From Actinomycetota bacterium (GTDB lineage: Bacteria > Actinomycetota > Acidimicrobiia > Acidimicrobiales > AC-14), in NCBI GenBank assembly GCA_005888325.1, contig VAWU01000019.1, positions 82,798 through 146,797 of the forward strand: a stretch of DNA of 64,000 bases. The letters are read 5' to 3'. Shown here one piece after another: positions 52,293 to 61,168 of the stretch (the stretch's first letter is position 1; each line of letters starts with the position of its first letter). A program made the translations under genes and the position numbers. Under the pieces are notes generated by a model. That model ran no database searches, was not told the DNA's origin, and worked only from the letters and a program-made list of their open reading frames with translations.

Positions 52293-53006
52293 TCAGTCGA
52301 GGCGATAGCCGACACCCCACACGGTGGAGAGCGGCAGCGCCTCGCCGAGCTTCTTGCGCAACTGCCGCACGTGCACGTCGACCGTGCGCTCGTCGCCGTA
52401 CCAGTCGGGTCCCCAGACACCATCGAGGAGCTGCTGGCGCGTGAGCGCGAGCCCGGAGTTCTCCGCGAGGAACTTCAACAGGTCGAACTCGCGCGTGGCG
52501 AGCGCAACGACCTGACCGTGCACCCGTACCTCGCGCCGGGCGGCGTCGACCTCGACGGTGCCCACCACGATCTCGGCTCGCTCGCGCACGGGCGCTTCGG
52601 AGCGGCGCAGGATGGCGCGTACCCGGGCCACGAGCTCGCGCGGCGAGAACGGCTTGGTGACGTAGTCGTCGGCGCCCATCTCGAGCCCGAGCACACGGTC
52701 GATCTCACCGTCGCGCGCGGTGAGCATCAGCACGGGGAGCCCGCCGTCGGAGCGGAGCTTGCGGCAGACGGCCAGCCCGTCGACCTCGCCGGGCAAGCCC
52801 ACGTCGAGGATGACGAGCCGCGGCCGCTGGTCGCGCACCGCGCGCAGGCCCGCCTCGCCGTCGCGGGCCTGGACGACCCGGAAGCCCTCCTCGCGCAGAT
52901 AGAGCTCGACGAGATCCGCGATGTTCTGGTCGTCCTCGACGACGACGATGGTGCCCGCCGCGCTTCTCTGGCCATCGGTTCGCCTGCCCGTCGGTTGCCC
53001 GCCCAT
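52293..53006 (-). CDS. OmpR-family response regulator
   Basis: 237 residues. Receiver domain: VVVEDDQNIADL (acidic pair), phospho-acceptor D68 in VILDVGLPG, T/K positions in LTARDG and VTKPF (K118). C-terminal winged helix: ALATREFDLLKFLAENSGLALTRQQLLDGVWG, YGDERTVDVHVRQLRKKLG, and VWGVGYRLD. Partner of the kinase at 50937-52271. The first 18 residues (MGGQPTGRRTDGQ...) are low-complexity, and the exact start is uncertain. Confidence 0.93.
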   Translation of the reverse strand: MGGQPTGRRTDGQRSAAGTIVVVEDDQNIADLVELYLREEGFRVVQARDGEAGLRAVRDQRPRLVILDVGLPGEVDGLAVCRKLRSDGGLPVLMLTARDGEIDRVLGLEMGADDYVTKPFSPRELVARVRAILRRSEAPVRERAEIVVGTVEVDAARREVRVHGQVVALATREFDLLKFLAENSGLALTRQQLLDGVWGPDWYGDERTVDVHVRQLRKKLGEALPLSTVWGVGYRLD

Positions 53007-53054
53007 CAGACGGATATCGTCGCGCTACCCGTGTGAGGAAAGTGTGAGCCCCGG

Positions 53055-53828
53055 CTGAGCATTCTCGACGACATCGTGGCGGCCCACCGCCAGGCCGCCG
53101 CCGCCGACGCCCGCTCCTTCGACGCGCTCGTGGCCGATGCGCGCCTGCTCCCGCCCCCCCGGCCCTTTCGCGACGCGCTCGCGCGTGGGCACGCCCTGAT
53201 CGCCGAGGTGAAGCGCCGCTCTCCGTCGAAGGGTGAGCTTGCCCCCGACCTCGTGCCCGGCGTGCTCGCAAAGGCGTACGAGGCGGGCGGCGCCGCCTGC
53301 CTCTCGGTATTGACCGACGCGGAGTTCTTCGGTGCGCTGCCGACCGACCTGGGCGAGGCGCGCGCGGCATGCGAGGTACCCGTCCTCCGCAAGGACTTCA
53401 CGGTGTCCGAGCGCGACGTCTGCGACGCCCGCATCATGGGGGCCGACGCGGTGCTGTTGATCGCAGCTGCGTTGAGCGATGACGAGCTGTCCCGCTTCGG
53501 CGCGGTGGCGCGCGGGCTCGGGCTCGCCACGCTCGTCGAGGTGCACACGGAGCACGAGCTCGAACGCGCGCTCGCCGCCGGCGCCGACCTCATCGGCGTG
53601 AACCAGCGCGACCTCACCACGTTCGTGGTCGACGACCGGCTCGCGGCCCGGCTGCGCGAGCACATACCCGACGGCGTCGTCACCGTCGCCGAGTCGGGCA
53701 TCCGCGACGGCAGCGACGTGACGCGCCTGTTCGCGGCCGGCTACGACGCGGTCCTCGTCGGAGAGTCGCTCGTGACCTCGCCCGACCCCACCGCCGCTGT
53801 CCGACAGATGCTGAGAGGAGCGTCCTGA
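53055..53828 (+). CDS. trpC: Indole-3-glycerol phosphate synthase
   Basis: TIM-barrel decarboxylase/cyclase. From CTG 53055: [43 protein letters not shown], the Glu/Lys segments [72 protein letters not shown] and AVLVGESLV. The family N-terminus (SILDDIV) begins before the first GTG (53076), and an in-frame stop at 53034 excludes longer ATG/GTG starts, so a rare CTG start is the best reading; 257 residues. Confidence 0.92.
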   Translation: MSILDDIVAAHRQAAAADARSFDALVADARLLPPPRPFRDALARGHALIAEVKRRSPSKGELAPDLVPGVLAKAYEAGGAACLSVLTDAEFFGALPTDLGEARAACEVPVLRKDFTVSERDVCDARIMGADAVLLIAAALSDDELSRFGAVARGLGLATLVEVHTEHELERALAAGADLIGVNQRDLTTFVVDDRLAARLREHIPDGVVTVAESGIRDGSDVTRLFAAGYDAVLVGESLVTSPDPTAAVRQMLRGAS

Positions 53829-55081
53829 TGCGCTGGACCCTGCCACCCGAACGTGTCCCCGCTGCCTGGTTCAACGTGATCCCGCACCTGCCGACCCCGC
53901 TGCAGCCACCGCTACACCCTGGCACCAAGGAGCCCGTCGGCCCGGACGACCTGGCGCCGTTGTTCCCGATGGCGCTGATCGCCCAGGAGGTCTCGGCCGA
54001 GCCGTGGATCGACGTCCCGGGTGAGGTGCTCGACGTGCTGCGCCTCTGGCGGCCGACGCCCCTCGTGCGGGCCCGCCGGCTCGAGCAGGCGCTGGGCACG
54101 CCCGCGCGCATCTACTACAAGGACGAGTCGGTCTCGCCCGCGGGCTCGCACAAGCCCAACACCGCGGTGCCGCAGGCGTTCTTCAACCGCGCCGAGGGCG
54201 TCACCCGGCTCACCACCGAGACCGGTGCGGGCCAGTGGGGCAGCGCGCTCGCGTTCGCGTCGCAGCTCTTCGGCCTCGAGTGCAAGGTGTACATGGTGCG
54301 CGCCTCGTACCACCAGAAGCCCTACCGGCGGGTGCTCATGGAGCTCTGGGGCGCATCGGTGGTGCCGTCGCCCGTCGACGACGACGAGCACCCGGGCTCG
54401 CTCGGGTCGGCGATCAGCGACGCGGTGCGCGATGCCGCGGCGCGCGACGACTCGCACTACTCGCTGGGGTCGGTGCTCAACCACGTGCTGCTGCACCAGA
54501 CCGTGATCGGCCTCGAGGCCAAGGAGCAGCTGGCGGCCGCGGGCGAGGAACGGCCGGACGTCGTGATCGCGTCGTGCGGTGGCGGTTCCAACCTCGGCGG
54601 CATCTCCCTTCCGTTCGTGCCCGACGACGGCGTGCGCGTCATGGCGGTCGAGCCGTCCTCGTGCGCCACGCTCACGTCGGGCCGCTTCGACTACGACTTC
54701 GGCGACGTGGCGGGCATGACGCCGCTGCTGCCGATGTACACCCTGGGTCACGACTTCATCCCGCCCCCCATCCACGCGGGTGGGCTGCGGTATCACGGCG
54801 ACGCGCCGATCATCAGCAACCTGGTGCAGGCGGGGCGCATGGAGGCGGTGGCGTACCCGCAGGGCAAGGTGTTCGAGGCCGCCGTGCAGTTCGCCCGCAC
54901 CCAGGGATCGGTGCCCGCGCCCGAGACCAGCCACGCCATCTGCGCGGTCATCGACGAGGCGCTGCTCGCCAAGGAGGAGAGTGCGGAGCGGGTGATCCTC
55001 TTCAACTACTCGGGTCACGGCCTGCTCGACCTGCAGGCCTACGACGACTTCCTGAACGGCCGCCTCGACGCGAGCACCTGA
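53828..55081 (+). CDS. TrpB2-type tryptophan synthase beta-like enzyme
   Basis: 417 residues, PLP fold type II. It has the TrpB2 hallmarks: long N-terminus ([20 protein letters not shown]), [31 protein letters not shown] with PLP lysine K109 (GSHKPN rather than GSHKIN), [28 protein letters not shown] and [12 protein letters not shown]. TrpB2 converts indole and serine to tryptophan but generally does not form the tight TrpA complex. A canonical trpB also lies in the cluster. The trpC stop and this ATG share a base. Confidence 0.93.
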   Translation: MRWTLPPERVPAAWFNVIPHLPTPLQPPLHPGTKEPVGPDDLAPLFPMALIAQEVSAEPWIDVPGEVLDVLRLWRPTPLVRARRLEQALGTPARIYYKDESVSPAGSHKPNTAVPQAFFNRAEGVTRLTTETGAGQWGSALAFASQLFGLECKVYMVRASYHQKPYRRVLMELWGASVVPSPVDDDEHPGSLGSAISDAVRDAAARDDSHYSLGSVLNHVLLHQTVIGLEAKEQLAAAGEERPDVVIASCGGGSNLGGISLPFVPDDGVRVMAVEPSSCATLTSGRFDYDFGDVAGMTPLLPMYTLGHDFIPPPIHAGGLRYHGDAPIISNLVQAGRMEAVAYPQGKVFEAAVQFARTQGSVPAPETSHAICAVIDEALLAKEESAERVILFNYSGHGLLDLQAYDDFLNGRLDAST

Positions 55082-55085
55082 CGCA

Positions 55086-55880
55086 GTGGGCAACGACTCG
55101 GTCGTCTTCGACCGCGCCGCCGCGTTCTACGACCGCACACGCGCGCTCGCGCCGGCGACGATGGACGCCGTGGTGGCCCGTCTCGCGCGTGAGCTGGCGG
55201 GCAGAGGCCCGGTGCTCGAGCCCGGCGTCGGCACCGGGCGGATGGCGCTGCCGCTCGCCGCCGCGGGCGTCGACGTGACCGGCCTCGACCTGTCGGAGCC
55301 GATGCTGTGCGAGCTGGTCGCCAAGCGCGACAGTCAGACGCGAGGGGCCGGCGGGCGCGTGCCGCTCGTGCGGGGAGACGCGACCCGGCTGCCGTTCCCC
55401 GCCGGCGCGTTCGGTGGGGCATATGTCGTGCACCTGCTCCACCTCGTGCCCGGTTGGGCCGCTGCCGTCGCCGAGCTCGTGCGCGTGGTGCGACCGGGCG
55501 GCGTGGTCCTCGTCGAGATGGGCAACACCGGAGGCGGGGTGGCAAAGGAGATCAACGAGCGGTTCGAGCGGGCGACCGGCATCGAGCGCCGGCATCCCGG
55601 CCTCATCGCCGGTCCAGAGCGGCTCGACGTGGAGATGGCAGCACACGGCGCCCGTCTGCGTCTGCTCGAGCCCGTTGTCGAGGAGCGCACGATCAGCCCC
55701 GACCGGTTCATCGCGCGGCTGGAGGACAACGTCTTCAGCTGGACCTGGGCGCTCGACGACGCCACGCGGCACCGCGCCGGAGCGGAGGTGCGGGCATGGG
55801 CGCTCGAACGGTTGGGCTCCCTCGACCGGCCCCAACCCGCCACCGTCACGGTCGCCTACCGCGCGTACGACCTGGCTTGA
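55086..55880 (+). CDS. Class I SAM-dependent methyltransferase
   Basis: 264 residues. SAM-binding GPVLEPGVGTGRMALPLAAAGVDVTGLDLSEPML, VRGDATRLPFPAGAFGGAYVVHLLHLVPGW and RVVRPGGVVLVEMGN are standard. No substrate-specific motif recognised. It lies four bases after trpB2 within the trp cluster; it could be a passenger or modify an indole-derived compound, but that is speculation. Confidence 0.85.
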   Translation: MGNDSVVFDRAAAFYDRTRALAPATMDAVVARLARELAGRGPVLEPGVGTGRMALPLAAAGVDVTGLDLSEPMLCELVAKRDSQTRGAGGRVPLVRGDATRLPFPAGAFGGAYVVHLLHLVPGWAAAVAELVRVVRPGGVVLVEMGNTGGGVAKEINERFERATGIERRHPGLIAGPERLDVEMAAHGARLRLLEPVVEERTISPDRFIARLEDNVFSWTWALDDATRHRAGAEVRAWALERLGSLDRPQPATVTVAYRAYDLA

Positions 55881-55893
55881 CCGGGTCGTCCGG

Positions 55894-55899
55894 TAGCGT
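55894..55899 (+). promoter_or_regulatory. -10 box of trpF (leaderless)
   Basis: TAGCGT, 6 nt before GTG 55906; it gives trpF-trpB-trpA an internal promoter. Confidence 0.5.
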
Positions 55900-55905
55900 T
55901 CGACC

Positions 55906-56568
55906 GTGTTCGTCAAGGTGTGCGGCACCACGAGCGAGGAGGACGCGCTGCTGGCGGTGGCCATGGACGCCGACGCCGTCGGCTTCGTCTTCGCCCCCTC
56001 GCCGCGGCAGATCTCGCCCGCGCTGGTGGCCGACATCGTCAAGCGCCTGCCACCGGAGATCATCACCATCGGCGTCTTCCGCAACGAGTCCCCCGCGCGT
56101 GTCGTCGAGATCGTCAACAAGGTGGGCCTCAAGGGTGCGCAGCTGCACGGCCGTGAGACGCCAGAACAGGCGCGATGGGTGCGCCACCGGATCCCCGTGC
56201 TCATCCAGGCGTTCGCGACCGGTGATCCCGCCATCGAGGGGGCGGCCGACTACGGCGCCGACGCGGTGCTGCTCGACGCGCCCACGCCCGGCTCCGGTCA
56301 GGTGTTCGACTGGAAGCTGGCGGAGGGCGCCCCCGACGGTCTCCGCCTGATCCTGGCCGGCGGTCTGACGCCCGAGAACGTGGGCGACGCCATTGCCGCC
56401 GTCCATCCGTGGGGTGTCGACGTCGCCACCGGTGTCGAGTCCGAGCCCGGCCGCAAGGACCCGCGCAAGCTGCGCGCGTTCGTCGCCACCGCCCGCGCCG
56501 CGGCCACGCCACCGCACACGAGCGTCCGCGAAGGTCCCTTCGACTGGCAGGAAGAGCTCGACCTGTGA
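55906..56568 (+). CDS. trpF: Phosphoribosylanthranilate isomerase
   Basis: 220-residue TIM barrel. Catalytic Cys in [13 protein letters not shown] (C6) and Asp in [29 protein letters not shown] and [10 protein letters not shown] bind substrate. Many actinobacteria lack this gene and rely on PriA, so its presence is noteworthy. The stop overlaps trpB as GTGA. Confidence 0.94.
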   Translation: MFVKVCGTTSEEDALLAVAMDADAVGFVFAPSPRQISPALVADIVKRLPPEIITIGVFRNESPARVVEIVNKVGLKGAQLHGRETPEQARWVRHRIPVLIQAFATGDPAIEGAADYGADAVLLDAPTPGSGQVFDWKLAEGAPDGLRLILAGGLTPENVGDAIAAVHPWGVDVATGVESEPGRKDPRKLRAFVATARAAATPPHTSVREGPFDWQEELDL

Positions 56569-57749
56569 CGCCCTCCGATCTCATGGCCGAGCCGACGCCC
56601 GAAGGGCGCTTCGGCGACTTCGGCGGACGGTTCCTGCCCGAGGCGCTCGTGCCTGCGTACATCGAGCTGGAGAAGGCGTTCCGGTCGGCGTGGGGCGATG
56701 CGTCCTTCCGCGAGAGCTACGCCACCGTCCTGCGCGACTACGCGGGCCGGCCCACGCCGGTCACCGAGTGCCGGCGCCTCTCCGAGCAGCTCGGCGTGCG
56801 CGTGCTGTTGAAGCGCGAAGACCTCACGCACACCGGGTCGCACAAGATCAACAACGTGATCGGGCAGACGCTCCTCGCCCGGCGCATGGGAAAGCCGCGT
56901 GTCATCGCGGAGACGGGCGCGGGCCAGCACGGGGTCGCCACCGCCACCGCGTGCGCCCTCTTCGGGCTCGAGTGCGTCGTCTACATGGGCGAGGTCGACA
57001 TCCATCGCCAGGAGCTGAACGTCTTCCGCATGAAGCTCCTGGGCGCGGAGGTCGTGCCGGTCTCGTCGGGCAGCCGCACGCTGAAGGACGCGATCAACGA
57101 CGCCATGCGCGACTGGCTGGCGAGCGTCGAGACCACGTACTACTGCCTCGGATCGGTGATGGGCCCGCACCCGTACCCGTGGATGGTGCGCGAGCTGCAG
57201 CGCGTGGTGGGCGAGGAGGCGCACGCGCAGTGCCGCGCCATCCTCGACGGCGCCGACCCCGACTACGTCGTCGCGTGCGTGGGGGGAGGCTCCAACGCCG
57301 CGGGCACCTTCGCGGGCTTCGTCGACACCGGCGCGCGCCTGGTGGGCGTCGAGGCCGCCGGTGGTGCGGCCGTCGGGCGGGGCGTGCCGGGCGTCGTGCA
57401 CGGCTCGAAGTCGTTCCTCCTCCAGGACGAGCACGGCCAGGTGCTCGAGGCGCACTCGATCTCTGCCGGTCTCGACTACCCGGGTGTCGGTCCCGAGCAC
57501 GCGCACCTCGCGGCGTCGGGCCGGGCGACGTACGAGTCGGCGGGCGACCAGGAGGTGCTCGACGCGCTCCAGCTGCTGGCGCGCACCGAGGGCATCATTC
57601 CCGCCCTCGAGCCGGCCCACGCGGTCGCCTGGCTCGTGCGCGCCGCGCGCGCCGGCACCGTCCCCGCCGGGTCCACGGTGCTCCTCACCATGTCGGGTCG
57701 CGGCGACAAGGATGCCGAGCAGGTCATGAGCCTGCTGCGCCCGAGGTGA
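56565..57749 (+). CDS. trpB: Tryptophan synthase beta subunit (TrpB1)
   Basis: 394 residues. [37 protein letters not shown], the PLP lysine K94 in [71 protein letters not shown], and [16 protein letters not shown]. All are canonical TrpB1 motifs. GTG 56565 overlaps trpF; trpA starts 4 bases after the stop. Confidence 0.97.
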   Translation: MTPSDLMAEPTPEGRFGDFGGRFLPEALVPAYIELEKAFRSAWGDASFRESYATVLRDYAGRPTPVTECRRLSEQLGVRVLLKREDLTHTGSHKINNVIGQTLLARRMGKPRVIAETGAGQHGVATATACALFGLECVVYMGEVDIHRQELNVFRMKLLGAEVVPVSSGSRTLKDAINDAMRDWLASVETTYYCLGSVMGPHPYPWMVRELQRVVGEEAHAQCRAILDGADPDYVVACVGGGSNAAGTFAGFVDTGARLVGVEAAGGAAVGRGVPGVVHGSKSFLLQDEHGQVLEAHSISAGLDYPGVGPEHAHLAASGRATYESAGDQEVLDALQLLARTEGIIPALEPAHAVAWLVRAARAGTVPAGSTVLLTMSGRGDKDAEQVMSLLRPR

Positions 57750-57753
57750 CGCG

Positions 57754-58533
57754 GTGACGATCGAGTCGACGCTGCGGGCCCGCCGCGACGCGGGACACAA
57801 GCTCCTGGTGCCGTACGTGACCGGCGGTCTCGGGCGCGACTGGGTCGACGTGGTCCGCGCCGTGGCCGCGGCCGGCGCCGATGCCATCGAGATCGGCATC
57901 CCGTTCTCCGATCCCCTGATGGACGGCCCCGTGGTCCAGGAGGCGACGCGTCAGGCGCTCGAGCTGGGGGCGACGCCCGTGGGCGTCGTCGGAGCGCTCG
58001 GGGCTGTCGACGCGGGGGTGCCGCTCGCGGTGATGACCGCGTACAACATCGTGTTCCACGCCGGGCACGAGCGCTTCGCGCGCACGCTCACGGCCAACGG
58101 TGTCACCGGCGCCATCCTGCCCGACCTCCCGGTCGACGAGCTCGGCGACTGGGGTCCGACCGCCGCGCGCGCCGGCGTCGAGACGATCCTCCTCGCCGCA
58201 CCGACCACGCCCGACGATCGCCTCGCGCGCATCTGCGAGCACTCGCACGGCTGGGTGTACGCGGTGGGGGTGCTGGGTGTCACCGGTGAGCGCGATTCGC
58301 TCTCGGCGAGCGCGTCCGTCATCGCCAAGCGCTTGAAGGCGATCACCGACAAGCCCGTCCTCGTCGGCGTCGGCGTGTCCACGGCCGAGCAGGCGATCGA
58401 GGCGTGCGAGGAGGCCGACGGCGTCATCGTGGGCAGCGCGCTCGTGCGACGGTTGCTCGAGGGTGCCGGCCCCGAGGGCGCGGCGGCGTTCGTGTCCGAG
58501 CTCCGTGCCGGGATCGACCGCGGGCGAGGTTGA
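57754..58533 (+). CDS. trpA: Tryptophan synthase alpha subunit
   Basis: Cleaves indole-3-glycerol phosphate to indole, channelled to TrpB. 259 residues: PYVTGGLGRDW, IEIGIPFSDPLMDGPVVQEATRQAL with catalytic E46 and D57, YNIVFHAGHERFARTL, LPDLPVDEL, and VGVGVSTAEQA plus GVIVGSALVR for phosphate binding. The stop overlaps the TTG start of the next gene. Confidence 0.96.
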   Translation: MTIESTLRARRDAGHKLLVPYVTGGLGRDWVDVVRAVAAAGADAIEIGIPFSDPLMDGPVVQEATRQALELGATPVGVVGALGAVDAGVPLAVMTAYNIVFHAGHERFARTLTANGVTGAILPDLPVDELGDWGPTAARAGVETILLAAPTTPDDRLARICEHSHGWVYAVGVLGVTGERDSLSASASVIAKRLKAITDKPVLVGVGVSTAEQAIEACEEADGVIVGSALVRRLLEGAGPEGAAAFVSELRAGIDRGRG

Positions 58534-58853
58534 CGAACCGCGTGGCGTGCGAGCTCTGCGAAGCGGCGCGCATCACCCCCTGGCACCACGAGGACGACGT
58601 GTGCTGGGTGGCGGACTGCGAGATCTGCGACGTGCCGATGGTGGTCTGGAAGCAGCACGGCCCCGAGCCGCCGCCCGCCGATCGCGAGCACATGCTCGGC
58701 CGACTCCATGTGGTGGCGACGGCGCGGTTCGGAGCCGACGGCTACCACGTCGACGCGGTGATGCGCCAGATCCCCGATCACTTCCACGCTCACGCGCGCG
58801 ACCCGCACTGGTGGTCGCGTCGTTTCGGCGGCGCCCGGCGCTCGGGGCTCTGA
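58530..58853 (+). CDS. Conserved hypothetical protein with two CXXC pairs
   Basis: 107 residues. CELC and CEIC (ACELCEAARITPWHHEDDVCWVADCEICDVPMVVWKQHG) suggest a metal site; REHMLGRLHVVATARFG and a Trp/Arg-rich tail follow. I cannot name the family. The start is TTG 58530 (overlapping the trpA stop) or GTG 58542, which begins just before the first CXXC. Confidence 0.65.
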   Translation: MTNRVACELCEAARITPWHHEDDVCWVADCEICDVPMVVWKQHGPEPPPADREHMLGRLHVVATARFGADGYHVDAVMRQIPDHFHAHARDPHWWSRRFGGARRSGL

Positions 58854-58868
58854 GTCGCCGCCCCGGCG

Positions 58869-59528
58869 TCAGCCGGTGAGGATCGCCGGGAGCTCTGCGA
58901 CGCTGTCGATGATGTGGGTGTGGGGCGCCCGCTCGAGCTCGGCGCGATCGTGCGCGCCGCTCAACACGCCCGCCACCACGCCGGCGCCCGCTCGGGTCCC
59001 GGCGAGGAGATCGCTCGTCGTGTCGCCCGCGACGGCGACGTCGCGCACGTCGTCGACGCCGAGACGGAGCAGTGCGCTGAGGATCATGTCCGGGTACGGG
59101 CGGCCGCGGCCCGCGTCCTCGGGCGAGAGCGCGAGGTCGATCGAGCCCCGCCAGCCCAGCGCGTCGATGATGCGGTCGCGCGTCGACGCGCTGAAGCCGG
59201 TGGCGAGGCACAGGCGGACGCCGGCCGCGCGGAGGTCGGCCAGCGCCGTCTCCGCTCCCGCGATCGGCCCGATCTCGCCGCGGTCGACTGCCGCGTCGAA
59301 CGCCCGCTCGAAGCGGCGGTTCGCCGCCCGCGCCGCTTCCTCGTCGCCGTCGAACAGCGACCGGAACACGACGATCTTCGACTGACCCATGGTCGCGCGC
59401 ACGTACTCGAGCGCCCGCTCGGTGCCGTCGCCGAGCTGCGATGACACTGCGTCGATGAACGCTCGCTCGACCGCGCCGTCGTCGCTCACCGTGGTGCCGG
59501 CCATGTCGAGCACCGCCAGGCGGATCAC
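58869..59528 (-). CDS. HAD-superfamily phosphonatase-like hydrolase
   Basis: 219 residues. RLAVLDMAGTTVSDDGAVERAFIDAV gives the nucleophile DMAGT (D8) of the PhnX-like group; YVRATMGQSKIVVFRSLF, CLATGFSASTRDRIIDALGW and DLALSPEDAGRGRPYPDMILSALLRLGVDDVRDVAVAGDTTSDLLAGTRAGAG continue the fold. Together with the adjacent FAD oxidoreductase this suggests hydrolysis of phosphonoacetaldehyde or a relative. GTG 59528 overlaps the oxidoreductase stop (GTGA). Confidence 0.85.
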   Translation of the reverse strand: MIRLAVLDMAGTTVSDDGAVERAFIDAVSSQLGDGTERALEYVRATMGQSKIVVFRSLFDGDEEAARAANRRFERAFDAAVDRGEIGPIAGAETALADLRAAGVRLCLATGFSASTRDRIIDALGWRGSIDLALSPEDAGRGRPYPDMILSALLRLGVDDVRDVAVAGDTTSDLLAGTRAGAGVVAGVLSGAHDRAELERAPHTHIIDSVAELPAILTG

Positions 59529-60649
59529 GCGTCGAGCCCGGCGAAGGTCTCCTCGGCAACCGCCGGCGCGAGCGTCATTCCCCGGCCGCCGAGCCCGGTG
59601 ACGATGACCACGTTGTCGCCGGGCACGCCATCGACGAGGCCGGCGCGGTGGACGACCCGGTCGTCGGTGGACTGCGAGTACACCCCGGCCCACCGCCGCC
59701 GGACCGGGGGCAGCGGCGCGCCCAGGATGCGTTCCGCCCGCGCCAGCAGGTAGGCGTACGCCTCTTCCTGGACCGCGAAGTCGAACGGCTCGTCGTAGGC
59801 GTGGGTGTCTCCGATGGTGAGCTCGCCGTTGGCGCGCTGCACGAGCAGGAGCTGCATGTGGTGACGCGCCACGATCTCGACCGGTGGGTGGAGCCCCGCG
59901 AGCGAAGGCAGCTGGAAGGCGGGGTAGTAGCGCAGCGACTCGCCGTCGGCGATCGACGTGGCGAGGGCCGGTTGGAAGCGGGCGGTCTGGCACATCTGGA
60001 GACGGCAGCGCCGGAGGGGCGCGCCGGTCAGGTGTCGGGCGGCCACGCCGTCGTAGGCGTCGCCCGTCGCCAGCACCACGACATCTGCTCGATGGCGCTC
60101 GCCCGTGTGGTCGACGACCTCGGTGCCGTCGATGCCGACCACGTTGCGGTTCGGAAGGAACCGGTACCCGCCGCGCGCATGGAGGTGGGCGCGGATGGCG
60201 GGCAGCGCGAGGCGGGGCTCGAGCACCGCGTCGCGTTCGCAGAAGAGCGCCCCCTCGATCTCGCCGCGCACGGCGGGGTTGACCGCGCCCACCTCGACCG
60301 GGTCGAGCAGCTTCATCCCCCGGGCCGCAGCGTCGGCCTGGGCAACCATCTCCTCCATCACCGCCAGCTCGGCGGGATGAAGGGCGACGGTGAGCGAGCC
60401 GTTGGGCCGGAAGCCCACACCGGGCACTTCGGCGCCGATCGCCTCCCACAGCTCGCGGGAGCGCAGCGCGAGCGCCAGCTCCGCGCCCCGGGCCCGCCCG
60501 CTCACCCAGACGAGGCCGAAGTTGCGCACCGATGCCTGCCGCGGCTCCGCGTCGCGATCCAGCTGTACGACGTCGACGCCCCGGCGGCGGGCCATCCACG
60601 CGTGCATGGTGCCCACAACGCCGCCGCCCACGATCGCAACCGTCGTCAC
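59525..60649 (-). CDS. FAD-dependent oxidoreductase (TIGR03364-like), probable aminophosphonate oxidase
   Basis: 374 residues of the glycine-oxidase/DAO family. Dinucleotide loop VAIVGGGVVGTMHAWMARRRG, then RQASVRNFGLVWVSGR, FRPNGSLTVALHPAELAVME, VVVLATGDAYDGVAA, RRCRLQMCQTARF, RRWAGVYSQSTDDRVVH and VIVTGLGGRGMTLAPAVAEETFAG. The TIGR03364 group occurs next to PhnX-like hydrolases, and PbfC relatives oxidise N-methylated aminoethylphosphonate to phosphonoacetaldehyde; applying this here is inference. GTG 60649 has TAGAAC 6 nt upstream. Confidence 0.85.
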   Translation of the reverse strand: MTTVAIVGGGVVGTMHAWMARRRGVDVVQLDRDAEPRQASVRNFGLVWVSGRARGAELALALRSRELWEAIGAEVPGVGFRPNGSLTVALHPAELAVMEEMVAQADAAARGMKLLDPVEVGAVNPAVRGEIEGALFCERDAVLEPRLALPAIRAHLHARGGYRFLPNRNVVGIDGTEVVDHTGERHRADVVVLATGDAYDGVAARHLTGAPLRRCRLQMCQTARFQPALATSIADGESLRYYPAFQLPSLAGLHPPVEIVARHHMQLLLVQRANGELTIGDTHAYDEPFDFAVQEEAYAYLLARAERILGAPLPPVRRRWAGVYSQSTDDRVVHRAGLVDGVPGDNVVIVTGLGGRGMTLAPAVAEETFAGLDA

Positions 60650-60655
60650 GGGTCG

Positions 60656-60661
60656 GTTCTA
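60656..60661 (-). promoter_or_regulatory. -10 box of the FAD oxidoreductase gene (leaderless)
   Basis: Minus-strand TAGAAC, 6 nt before GTG 60649 (last base C instead of T). Confidence 0.4.
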
Positions 60662-61012
60662 GCCCAGGTCTCGCACCGCGCCGGGCGCCACGCGCTGCAA
60701 TCTCGGCCGGGCGGCCGAGTTCACGCGACCTTCGTCGGCTGTTCTCCTGGGCGCAACATCGGTGGGCGGCGGCCACGCTGTGCAAGCGGACGGCCGGGAA
60801 CCCGATCGAAAAGGCCACGTCACCGAGTACCGCACTCCGATCGTCGCCACGTAGCGCGAAGCCCGACGCCACCGTGGCGGTGGGGCGGGTCGGACACGCC
60901 GGGCCCGGCGGGTTTCGGACCCGTTCGGTTGCCGCTACGGTCGCATGCGGCCTCGCAACCTCGGCCGGCGACCGGGGAACGAGGGGGATGGGAAGCGAAG
61001 GAGGGGAAAGAG
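60662..61012. other. Longest intergenic region of the window
   Basis: About 350 bp without a convincing gene; open frames here are shadows. It holds the 14-bp palindrome at 60897-60910 and a TACGGT box at 60936-60941. A purine-rich stretch with GGAGG lies just before ATG 61013. No RNA family is recognised. Confidence 0.6.
60897..60910. promoter_or_regulatory. 14-bp perfect palindrome upstream of a TACGGT box
   Basis: CGCCGGGCCCGGCG, ending 25 bp before TACGGT (60936-60941), the probable promoter of the zinc-ribbon gene. Position suits a regulator site, but GC-rich palindromes can arise by chance. Confidence 0.3.
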
Positions 61013-61168
61013 ATGCCGGAACCCATGATCCGTTGCCCCGTCTGCGATGGGACCACACCGGCGTCTTGGCGACACGGCTTCGGGGCGGACCAGGTCTACG
61101 TGTGCCGCGAGTGTGGCGAGAGCATTCGCGCCGAGCTGGTCGAGAGCAGACCGGCGGGCGGCCGCTGA
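61013..61168 (+). CDS. Zinc-ribbon microprotein
   Basis: 51 residues. CPVC near the N-terminus and CREC about 25 residues later (MIRCPVCDGTTPASWRHGFG, VYVCRECGESIRAELVE) form a C4 zinc ribbon. A strong GGAGG lies about 9 nt before ATG 61013, unlike the leaderless neighbours. The stop TGA overlaps a CTG start of the aldo/keto reductase. Function unknown. Confidence 0.7.
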   Translation: MPEPMIRCPVCDGTTPASWRHGFGADQVYVCRECGESIRAELVESRPAGGR

